Positions 12,201-24,200 of a DNA stretch of 64,000 nucleotides are shown here, in pieces. The notes beneath the pieces were generated by a model. The model had not been told where the DNA came from. It saw only the letters and a list, made by a program, of their open reading frames with translations, and did no database searches. A program made the position numbers and the translations under genes. Position 1 is the first letter of the stretch. The number at the start of each line of letters is the position of its first letter. The DNA comes from Marthasterias glacialis (Eukaryota > Echinodermata > Asteroidea > Forcipulatida > Asteriidae), in contig OU452224.1 in NCBI GenBank assembly GCA_911728455.2, positions 6,638,501 to 6,702,500 of the forward strand. Reading direction: 5' to 3'.

Positions 12201-15200
12201 TGGGCAGCCTTCACTGCAAAAAGAAAACACCAAATTATCAAATTTTATTACAAATTCAGTCAAATTACCCAAACCAATGATGAATCAGTGATTGCCACCA
12301 AAAACGAATCAAAATTACTTAATATTCTTCATAGCAAAGGATTTTAATGATTGATTCAGAACAAATTTGTGCCGATCCAATTATAAATGTTGTGCTACTC
12401 AAGGCTGCCCATACAAAATGGTGGTCAATGTTGGCAAACAAAAGAAAGATATGTTGACCCAATTTACCTGATGTCATCATTGCAATAATCTTGGCTGCGC
12501 CATTTTGGAAGTCAATTTTCCTGTGTGTATGTCAAGCGACGAGGCGTTTACACGCTTACCATAATTTTGTTACGTGCAATTTGACTCCCAAAAAGCTAGC
12601 GTGGCAAACAGTAGCGGCTTGTGATGTTAAAGCAAGAGGTCTGTAGACCTTAATAATGCTGCCAACATCTGTGTCATGTACCCTGTATGTAATAGCAATC
12701 ATAAATGCAGTTTGATATGGTTCAAAATGGGACCAGTCTAGTCTGCCCTTCCGACCTCGGTTCGGTCACAATAATTTGAATGGGAGAATAACAAGATGGA
12801 GGTCTGTTCCTGGAATCAGATGTCCCAAAAGCTTCATGTGGATTTGACAAACACTGCATATATAGACCTTTCCTTTGTTGATAAACAAACCGCGCTGGTT
12901 GGCATGGACGGCCAAATGTAGCAAAATATTCAAGTCTTATTGTCAGACGTTGTGGCCAAATTCAGCATTTGTGCATACTTTTTATTAAAAGAAAATACAT
13001 CCCGTTATTGGTTTGTTTCCAACAGGTTTTGAACAGTTTTTTGAATATTTGTTTAACATTTTTACAAACAGTGATTATCTGTTTTTGCTTTGCATTGATG
13101 GCTCCCCGTAGTTTCTCCATCTTGGTTGGCAAAAACTCGGGCTGTGACGTTACAAAAGAAAGGTCTATACAGTGCCACACATAGGCTCGATAACGGGCCC
13201 AATTTCATGCCTGTGCTCACCATGCCTACCGCAGTATTCTGTGCTTATGGCCCATAGAATTATGTGCCTTACAGGCGCTGTAAGCGAAGAAATCCACGGT
13301 AAGCAGAACCATGAAATTGGACCCTGTGCATCAAAGGAATGTACGCCATTGGTTTTTGGAAGAGTAAATTACAGGCCGAATACTTACAGAGTTGATAGAG
13401 GCAATCGCCTCCATGCCCCTGGTCATTGCCTTGGTGCCCCTTGAAATGTTCCAGTAGAAATTTATATTTCTCTCACTAAAGAAAAACTGCCTTGCCCTTA
13501 ACAAGAAAGAACAAAGTGTAAGGTCTGGATTAGACCGATCCATTAAGCCCCACCCCCTAAATATATTGACCAATCACAGCATTGGCTTTATCACCACTGT
13601 ACACATGGGCAGCACAATGTGCGTTTCTTCAGTGCCACACTGCACGACATGAACGCGCGGTCTATAAGTACACACACACATGTTCATATTTTCCAATAGG
13701 ATTTTATCATGTAGGACTTTTGTCAGACTTTTGGTGGCGTAGCCAAGGCTGTGATTTTTCAACACGTAATGGGGGTGGGGCTTAATGGATCGGTCTCTTA
13801 AATCCCATCCACTAGATTTCAAGCTGAAATTTAAGCTGGTACATGTAAGAGTATTTCTAAAGATGATTGAATTTGTGTACCTGGTAAGTTGGGATAGGTT
13901 TGTATGTGTACTCTCTGCAAGCAATATACACCTATGACCTGATGATAGTCTTCAGCATCCCTCTGGATCCACCACTGATGCGTGTAAAGTTGTACTTTGC
14001 AGATGTTTTCTAGTTATCAAACTTAACCAGTTGCACCTAGCTGGCCTTAAACTTGATCATCGTTGGTAGTGTTCCCAAAATGAAGAGCAATTCTATAAAC
14101 CAATGTGTGTGACGCCCCATGCCAAACTCAGGCACTTCACAGAGATGGTGAAAGAGCATGAAAAGTGAAGACAATGGAAACAACAGCCATTATATCAATG
14201 GGATGTCTTAAACTTTGTGTGTGTTGATAGATACTTAGATACCTGTCATTTGAAAGCACTTCTCCTCATCTAATTGATGAGCGAATAACCCAGTTTTGAG
14301 TTTTGGCAGGAATTTCATGGTTCTTTTGGCATGGAGCGTCACGTGTGACATCACACCTTTAAAAAAAAAAAACCAAAGAGTCTAGATTTGTTCACAGCTC
14401 AGTGGTTGAAAACAATATCTTGTATTTTATGGAGATTGCATCGTATGATTTGTCTTCATTTATGTAGGAAGAAAGGAGGCAGATCTCAAAATTTGTTCAG
14501 CTCTTTTTTTTTTTTTTACAATTCTTGATTTTACATGTAACACTGCAAAATGTGAACTTTCCCATACATGTAGTGTACACCGTATAACCTGTGTAAACAG
14601 TAGAGGTACTGTGTGCGTGTGTCTTGTCCACCATGACATAGAGTGCGCAAGGTCCCTTATTTTATAATCAACCTGAGAGAGCAAAAACTTCAAAGGGATG
14701 AATTTTGAGATTTTCCAAAATCAGGGCCTCTGTTACCCCCGTGTGAATTTGTGAGGACAGTTATACCACCCAAGGGGACAATTTCACAAAGCACTGAGAT
14801 TCATCTTAAGACGAGCTGTCGGTATCACCATAGTGGTTCTTATTGTGACATCACACTTTGCTCAGCAGTTAAGATTGATTCGCGCTTAAGATAGCTCTTA
14901 GCTCTTTGTGAAATCGTGCCCTGTGCAAACATAGAGTTAATGTTTAACACCCGCGTTACCGTGTTTATGAGTAGTTGTAATTTCCAGGAATTTCAGTTGT
15001 TATCAATGTAGGGAATTGTACATGTATGTATTTCAGGGTAGCTCTACCCACCTAGTCTAGCCTTACTACACATTGACGTAACTGTATCTTTTTGTCACCC
15101 TTTCAATACAGCCACACATAGTGTGCTGCCCCCACTCAGTCAGTCGGCCTGGCATGACAAAGCCTCAGCCTTGCTGCCTCTCTTAGCCTTGTCATTAATC

Positions 15201-18200
15201 CATTTCATGGATGGGTTTGTATATGATATGGTAAGCGGTACAGTGGCCCCCCATATTCAACACACAGACATATCCAGAGGGCCAATGAGGAAGGGGTGGG
15301 TGAAGACCGGGGGGGGGGGGGGGTCTGGGGAAGAGGTTTCTGGGGAAGAGGTTTCTCTTTAACAACCATACACAAATAATCATCTCTCATTGTTACAAGA
15401 CACCAAAATTGGCAATCTTTGAGGAGACATTGCTATGGATGCCCTCTCGTTAGATACGGGCTCAGAAATGCTAGCTATGCAGAACCTTGTGCAGAAGTTT
15501 CTGTCACACAGTACATGTAGTAACGTTGGTAGAACAGTGTTTGCTTTGTTCTGCTCAATACACTATACATCAACAAGTACATACCCTGAGCCAAGATTCT
15601 CTTCGATCAACATACATGTAGCTGCAACAACAATAAGAAACATTAACCTAAGTTTTTCACCAAACATGCCCAAGCTCGCTATATTTTCACAAATCTGAAA
15701 TTGTTTCTATTTGTTTATTTTTTTTAAAAATATTTTCTTTAAGATAATGTTTAAGGAATGCATCAACTTCAGTTTGAAAACAAACACAAATCAATATGCA
15801 TGCATTGATGGTACTCTTCAAGCATACCAGAAACACGACAGACATTGGCAGTAGTGCAGACATTAAAACAACCCGAAAAACAAAAACCAGAGTAAGGAAT
15901 TAAAAAGTGCAGACCATACCAGGCGTCCAATGATGGCACTTTGTTTGATCCTATTAAAAATAATTTCATTTTAAAGTTCTACACTTGATCAGACAAGCAA
16001 GTGCTCAGATTATTTTGACGAGATATTTTAAATGAAATTTGATTGTTTGTTTCCATCATTAATGTATTGCAAACATGTCAACAGTCTCTTGGAAGACAAC
16101 TCTCATTGTTATACCACGGTAATAGATTGTGAATTTTTATTGGTGGAGAACCAATCATGTGATGTACTACAAAGACGCATGTACATGGTGCGTGCGCTCA
16201 GGAGAGGAACGTGGGTGACGTACCCCACGGGGTACACTACCTTGATCGTTCCCACCGCTGTCACGGTCGTTTCCACCACAATTACAAAATAGCCCGGGGT
16301 ATGAGGTTGTGTGTAAGTTCCTGTTAAAGTACTTATTTAAATTTTGTTCCGACAAACAACAAAATGCAATGTTCAACAAGAAATTAACAAAGAAATATAT
16401 AATTTATTTTACTTTATAATGGTTTCCCAATCCTGCAGTCTGTTACCATGGTATAACGAAACAATTGTTGCCCGCTGCGTGATGTGGTCCATGGTATTTT
16501 GTACTCCCTCTGGGGCGAAAGGCACCTCTCTGGGGCAAGAGGCACCCTCATCTTCGCCTCGGGTGCCTCTTGCCCCCTTCGGGTGTACAAAACACCATGG
16601 ACCCAATCACAGCGTGCGACAATTGTATAATGTTGGCTTTTTGGACATTGATATACATGTAACAGTACGTAGTCCCAATCATTTTACTCAGCTAATTAGC
16701 TCAAACCAGTTTAGAACCTCCGTATTTCTTGTGCCCACAATTGTTGGACCCCTGGTATGTGCCGTGTTCCGGGTAAGTTACCCAGCGTCACAACCTCATA
16801 CACGGAATGTGTCAACCCTGTTCCAATCTCGATGGCTGGGCGTGCGATGTGTTTTGGCGAGACTTGGTAAGATGCCAGGTAAATTTGTGTCTTTGTATTC
16901 TTCAGACTCAAGTGTTGAACTATCCATTTGAATTTCTTTTTGCTTTGAATCATGAAGAGAAACTGCACTCTTTTGAACTGACATTTTATTTAAAAAAAAA
17001 AACACAAGGGGAAAAGGGTGTTTAGTGTAATGGGTTCAACAAAAGAAGTACATTAGCTTGTTTTTTGAAGTCTTCGTTTAAAATCGTTTTAAGATCTCTT
17101 GAAATTGTTTCTCTATTTTTGACAAGACTTCATACTTTGTTGCAAATCATTTTCATAAATCATACCTGATGACAGGCTGGTAAGACCTGTGCTGTTTCGA
17201 ACAGGCTGGTAAGACCTGTGCTCTAAGGGACAATTGTACCTTGTCGCTTTTTTTTGTTGTTGTCTCGTGTAAATTTGCCGGGTTGGTAAGCCCATGATTT
17301 GTTGAACATCTTGCAAGTACTTTACCGGAAAGATATGACTGCATTTGTCTTTTCCTGTTTGGAGTTTTCGACGATGTTCCCTTTTACGTAAGTGATTTGC
17401 TCTTAAGAACTAGACGCATGTTTTCCCTATTTGATTGACTTAAAAAAAAACAATGTTAGCTGGTGAATAAGTGTAAGTGATTGTTGTCCTCGGGGTTTGG
17501 TAAGCCCATAGTTGGTGGACCATGTACAGCAGAAGTGGAACCTGGGTTTTTTGGGTGTTGTAAGTTTTCAGCGGAGTCAACAATGAAAGCGATGTCTGAA
17601 AAACAAAAAGTTGTAGGCGGCAGAGTAAGTTGGGTTTATTTTTTGTTAGGGGGGGGCGGGGGTGGGTAAGCCGGTATTAAAGTCTAAAATGGATGCTGGG
17701 TTGGTAAGCCCAACTTTGTGATCATGTCGAGAACTTCAACATTGAGGAAGGGCTCAAGACCAATTACAAAATGGCGTTTATCAGAACAGAAGGTAACGTT
17801 GACGAAGTTCAGGATGTAGAGTGTGAGTTTTTGGGTTGGTTAGCTGACTTTAATTCTTTTAAACTGCCGTAGGAGACAGGTACATGTAGAGTGATCTCTG
17901 TGTATTAGTGGTATGTCTTTTGAATTGCACTTTTTTTCAGTGTCTCTTTTTTTTTCACTGGGTTGGTAAGCCCAAACTGTTGTAAAGTTTTCAATGTAAG
18001 GGGCAGAAAGTCAAGTCAAATTGGCGACAATTAGACATCTTCCATCAAATCTGTGTAAGTTTTATGGTGAGCATGGAACACAGGTAATATTGGTGTTTGC
18101 AACCATTTGATATTCATACATGGGAGCTGTATTATTTTAATTTGTTGTACGTTTTTCTGTAAAAAAAAGCTTGCGGGGTTGGTAAGCCCATTTGCATCAA

Positions 18201-21200
18201 ATTGTCAATCTACGACAGAGAGCAGAAATGGTAACCATAGTATTGGTGACATTTGTTCTTTTATAAGGTTTTGTGTATTTCTTAAGTTGGGAAGCCCTTT
18301 CTTCTTGCACAGTACGTAAGAACCAGTACATCCCATCAGTTGGGAGGGGGTGGGGGTGGGGGTGTACAGAAAACTAGAGCATGTATTGATCAGTTTTTTA
18401 AGACATAGAGATGTGCGGATCAATGTAGGAGTAATGGCCCCTTTTCAAAAACCACGGCTTCGACTCCGGCTTAGGCTTGTGCCCCTGTTTGAAGGCTGGC
18501 ATGAAAAGTGTCTGTTTTCACAATGACTGATAGAGCCTAAGCTGGAGCCCAAATCAAAGCTTCGGTTTGGAGAAGGGCCTAAGAGTGTAAGAGGCTTGGT
18601 GGAAGCGGACATGGTCAATCCAACAATGGAAAGGAACTTTATCTCCTGCCGCCAAAAATCTCACTGCTCATCATCTAATCATTTTAAATTCTGCGTAATT
18701 TTCTTGCTTGCTTATTCGATTGTTGAAGAGGAAACCTTGATTTCAAGTTCGTTCATAAGACGCAGCATACTTGCTACCAATAAAGTGTTGTCATGTTGCA
18801 CCCATACATGTCAAAATCTCATCCTACCAGACTATTTTTTCCCCTGCCAGCCTCAGTTTGAGGACAGGGATTTGAATAGGTGAAAAAAAAGATGGGTGCA
18901 ATATAATAAAACGTATATGGTTAATCCCTTGACCACTGATGGGCCGATCCATTAAGCCCACCCCTCAAACATTTTGACCAATCACAGCATTGGCTACATC
19001 ACCACTGTCCATGTTGGCAGCAAAATGTGCGTCTCTTCAATGCCACACTGCACGACACGAATGTGCGTGCTATAAGTATGCGCACGCATGTTTACATTTT
19101 GCAATAGGATTTTGTCATGTTGGACTTTTGGTGGCGTAGCCAAGGCTGTGATTGGTCAACATGTGAGGGGCAGGGCTTAATGGATCAGTCTATTACTGGG
19201 ATGGCACCGTCATGCCAAATTCTGCATCAGTTGCTCTCGTGGAATGGACTCTTGAGTAATAAAAAGAATATTCTCCCCAGTGTATGGAGCGCCAGCAGTG
19301 GCGACAAAAAGACTGTTCAAGAGTGTCTGTGGGCGTTTGCTAAATCTTGGCTTTATGCTCACTCCGCCTGTTTCAAGAACAGTGCCAAAAGCGCACATTT
19401 TCAAAATAAATTATGGAGACGAAGTCGGAGCCTGGGCCAACGCCCGGGTTTAAAAAAAGGCCTCTAGACCTTTCTGTTGTTTACAAACATTTCCCACCAT
19501 TTGTATGGGATGCCTCGAGTATCAAAAAATGTATAAACTGGCTTGGTCAAAAAATAGCCGTTTTTAATAAAAAAAACTCAATTGTTTTACAAACTATAAG
19601 TTTACTTTTCATTTTGAAGAGTAAGTTTTATTTATCATTAATGTAGGTATTAATTTGATAGAATTATTGGTTGAATAAAACACTCTTTTTTTTTTTTTTT
19701 TTTTTGAAGGCCGCCCATACTTTTGCCAACCACAGTTTGGCAAAACTTACGGCTGTGTTGTTGCAAAAGAAAGGTCTATGATGCGTATTACAATATGGTA
19801 GCACTGCAGTGTGACAGTTGGAGACTGGTTTTTAATATCGAAGGCTACTCCTATGTTTATCAGAGGTTTTAGCTGGTAATCATTTTATGGTCACAAAGAC
19901 GCCTGACTGCAAAGTGCCTTCCTGCGCCGGGTTTAAAAGCTTGTACTCTTTGCCATGCAAAGTGAGGTCCTCTTAAATTATATTTGAATAATTGACAAGT
20001 TAATATTAGCGGGTCAAGAAGGTGTTTGCAAATTTTCCATACAATACTTCGGACTGTAAAAATAGAATGGAATTTTGAAAACATTTTTGAAATACAAAAG
20101 TAAAGAGTTAACTTTTTACGCTTAGAGGGGCTAGTCACATGAGGCAGTTTTTACAGACGGTGTCTAGGCAACCAACTGCACTGCTTGCACAAAAAGGAAC
20201 ACTTCGGCAGCTCAATGGACATTTTTTCTAACAAGGCTTACACTACGCCAAAGAAAATTGGGATAACAATTCAAATGTGAATGGTGCTTTCCTTTCTGGA
20301 GATCGCCTGGAACTGGATTCCTGTAGTCTGCCTCATCTGACATAGCCCGAAGATGTCAGTGGATTTTTTATGTTGAGTTTCAGGTGGTATTAAAATATTC
20401 CATAGTTTAGAAGCGGCTGATGAAAATTACCTACCACCCACTGTAGTTGACATTCTGAGTGGGATAATCTAAACAATACTGTTTTTCCTTTCGAATCATC
20501 AAATCATGTTGTTTTAAATTTCTGAAGTTCCCAAACTGCCCTTGTTCTCCCTGGTATTGTAATGGATTAACTTAATGGCTTTCCTCCCACGTAAAAACAA
20601 AACAAAACAGAACAGGGTTAAGTTGTAAGTATAAATGTGGGTCATACTTCAAGTTGTGAAAAGCTTCTCTTCTCTCCTGCCACACAACAAGCAGTCGCCA
20701 AGCTTAACACATGACGTCATCAGCAGTGATATGACCTTTGACACACCTCAAATGACCTTCAACCCTTGCAGGTGATATTGTGATTTTGTTGTGAGAGAGT
20801 AGTTTGCATGTTTCGGACACTTGAGCGTCGCAGCGCAGATTCCTACACTTCATGCGCTGACTTTTGAATTCTCTTTAATCCGTAGATGCCTACAAGTACG
20901 CTGATGGCAAGAAGATTGATGGGCGGAGAGTCTTGGTAGATGTTATGAGGGAGGGGACGGTCAAAGGATGGTTGCCACGGAGACTAGGTAAGAAAACCAA
21001 TATGCACAAAACCAGTATTGATTATTGAAGCATACTTAAAGGCATTGCATACGTTTGGTAATGACTCTGAAAATTTTTGGCAATAAAAACTTACTTGGTA
21101 AGAAGTACAGCAGCTTTGGATAGTATAATGCATTTTGAGAAACGTTTCACTTCGAAGTACTGCAGTTATGGAGAAATATATCACTTTTTATCACCCAAAA

Positions 21201-24200
21201 ATTTGAATCTGAGAAGCGTTATGGCCGTAACGCTTCTCAGAATGTGTATTCCAATGACGGATACTTCTTCTGCGTGAACACAACCGCTCCAGATTTTTGG
21301 TGATATCTCAAAAACGCTGCCACCTTTTGAAATGAAATTTACACAGGTTAGTTTTATGGTATATATCTACAATTGTATAGCATTAAGGCAAACGTACGGT
21401 TCAAAAAACCAAAGGTATACTTTGCCTTTAACACCTTAATACAAATCAAAAGAGATATTCTCTCAGTGTTTGTTCAAATAAAAGCAGTTTACATGTTAAA
21501 CTTTGTAGAAATTTTTTTCTAATCAGATTTTCTGGTCCTGTAAAATCTATTCTGGTCCTGTAAAAAGTGTAAGCTACAAGCTCTCTAGATTTGTCTCCTA
21601 AATTGGAGTCCTGTAGATAGTTACCAGTGTTGTCTTACACCCATGAATGTTTGTGTTATTGGTAGGTGGTGGCTTGGGGGGTACAAGACGGGGCGGCCCT
21701 GAACACAATGTCCGTCATTCTGGAAGAGAGGAACCATCGCAAGCAGCTGCAGCGAGGTGAGTCTTTTGCATTCAAGTATAGAAAGAATTTATAAATGTAA
21801 ACATTGTATTAACCCTAACCAAATGGGACCATATGCTCACACACAACCCAAGTCCTGCAATATCCTTCAGTCTGAGAGGGTAAAAAAAACCTTCCAAATC
21901 CTTGTACATTTTATCCACATGACATATGACCCAATTCCTTCGAAATCCTTTCAGCCCATTGTTAAAGGGGCTGTGTCGTCAGGATCGTAGTCTGCCTGTT
22001 TCTGGGCCCAGAAACATGAACTCTCACCCAGTTACTGCATGGGCCGCATTGACCATCATATCACAAAGGGCACCGTCATTATTATTCTGTGATGTGACCT
22101 CTACTCGCGCCCGTGTGCGTGCAATAACAGGTTAAGCGGTCATAAGTCAGTCTAGCCACAGACTCGCTGTGATCATGACGACACAGCCCCTTTAATTATA
22201 GTTTAGCCAAATTGCATATGACCCAATTTCTACTATATCACATTTTAGCAAAAGGATTAGGATCATATTATGATCCTAATCCTTCTAAATCCTTCTTCAT
22301 CAAATACAACCTAATAGCGTAATTCCTACTTAATCCTTGCACAGCAAAAACACACTGACCCAAATCCTTCTGGATCCTTCTCTGCTGCAGTGGCGTAATA
22401 CCCCATATCTATCAAAATCCTTCATATTTGGAGAAAAGGAAATTGAAGGATTTGGTTTGGTTAGGGTTAAGGCAATCAACTTTACACCTGATTTCACATT
22501 TCTTCCTAAATAATACCATAGAAAAAAACTGTTTAGTGTGAATTGCCTTTTTTATTTTATTTTATTTTTGCTATTACAAAGTTAACCAAGCACAATCCAT
22601 TTACATTACCCATTATAATAGAAAAGTTTGTTGTATGTTTTTTTTTTTTTAAATTCTTGCATTGTGAAGTACTAGTGCTAAAATCATTTTTAGGTTTTGT
22701 CATTACTGATATCTGGCTCAAGAGCCACTGTACGTAATTAATGAAATGAAATCTGGTATGGACACGTTCTTACAACGATCACACATTGGAATGGCCCTGT
22801 CACACAAACCTGCGTCCTACTGAATCGATTTAACAAGAGGTGGTGGCATTTTATCAACCTTGATGAGGGCATCAGGCTTAGAGAAGAGGAAACTAAATTG
22901 CTAAAGTTGGCAGATCTCATGACCAGCTAGCCATGCTAGCTGAAGTGAAGGTGACACTTCCTAACAGTGTCATTGATTAGAGGATGGTACAAATTCTTTT
23001 TTTTTTCTTTTCTTTTTATCCCTTTTTAAAAAATTTTTTTACCTAACCTCTTTAGTGATACTATGGGGGACTTATAGACAGTCCTTTCCCACAGTTCTCA
23101 CAAGTATTACGCATGTTCAGAACTGCGTGCACAATACTGAGCGTGTGCGCGCATGTTCAGAACTGCGTGCACAATACTGAGCATGTGCGCGCATGTTCGG
23201 AACTGTCAAAAAGGACCATTGTGTCTGCTGCCGCCAGCAATTCAAAAGTCTCCCATTAACACTTAAAATCTTATTTGGGATCAAAGCCTTCTTTTTTGTG
23301 GGGGGGGGGGGGAGATTTTGCGATTCCACCAAAGAAGTATCTTAAAGGAGCTTTGTCGCATCTGAGCAGACATAAGTAGCTTAAACAGTTTCTCTCAAAA
23401 ACTGTCAGAGATTAGTGATTAAAATGTCAAGTTGTTGCCATGCACTACCATCCCCTTTAGCTTTTATTTTTCTACCAGGTTAGACTTCAAACTTATCGGA
23501 CCCAACCTTTGATTTGTTTGTAACAGAGATGAAGAGGATCGAGACAAAGATCGGAACGAACGTCGTGATCGCAGCAGGAGTCGCGATCGGGACAGGGAAC
23601 GTCGCCGGGAGCGTGATAGAGACAGGGAGATGGACCGTGGGAGAAGAGATCGTGATAGGGACCGAGATCGTGACAGAGACCGCAGGGATCGGGACCGCGA
23701 TCGAGACCGTGATCGTGACCGCGATCGTGATCGGGATCGGGATCGTGATCGTGATCGCGATCGAGATCGTGATCGGGAAAGGCGCAGGAGGGACCGTGAT
23801 CGAGAGCGAGAGGGTGAACGAGACGTCGAAAAGGATGGTACTGAAGCAGAAAATGATGATAAAGACCAAGACAAGGACCTCCAAGAAGCCATTGAGAGAG
23901 ACCGTGACAGGGACCGCGGACGAGACCGTGACAAAGACCGTGATAGACGGAGGCGAGATCGTGACAGGGATCGTGACCGCGATCGTGACAGACGGGACAG
24001 GGACAGGGACAGGGATCGGGATCGAGATCGGGATCGCGGGCGTGACCGCAAGCGAGAGCGTGACCGTGGCGACTATGGAGACGAGGAGCCACCAGATGTC
24101 AAGGTTAAGATCGAAGGAGCTGGTGGTGAGGATGTTGGCCTGGTCTCATATCCAGCTGACGATGAAGAAGAGGTAGCTCAAGATGAAGAAGAGGTTAAAA

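Noticed and set aside
16344..16931. 195-codon ORF as an extra gene in SNRNP70 intron 5
   Set aside because: It runs through a foldback MITE and then anonymous intron sequence. The composition is not coding-like and no family is recognised.
21809..22471. Interstitial telomere sequence
   Set aside because: TTAGGG/CCCTAA occurs once at each terminus as part of the inverted repeat and is not repeated in tandem.
23464..24092. Antisense and alternate-frame ORFs over SNRNP70 exon 8, including an SR-rich antisense frame of 195 codons
   Set aside because: The CGN-GAY repeat that encodes RD dipeptides leaves several frames open by composition. The sense frame is fixed by upstream exons and by family identity.
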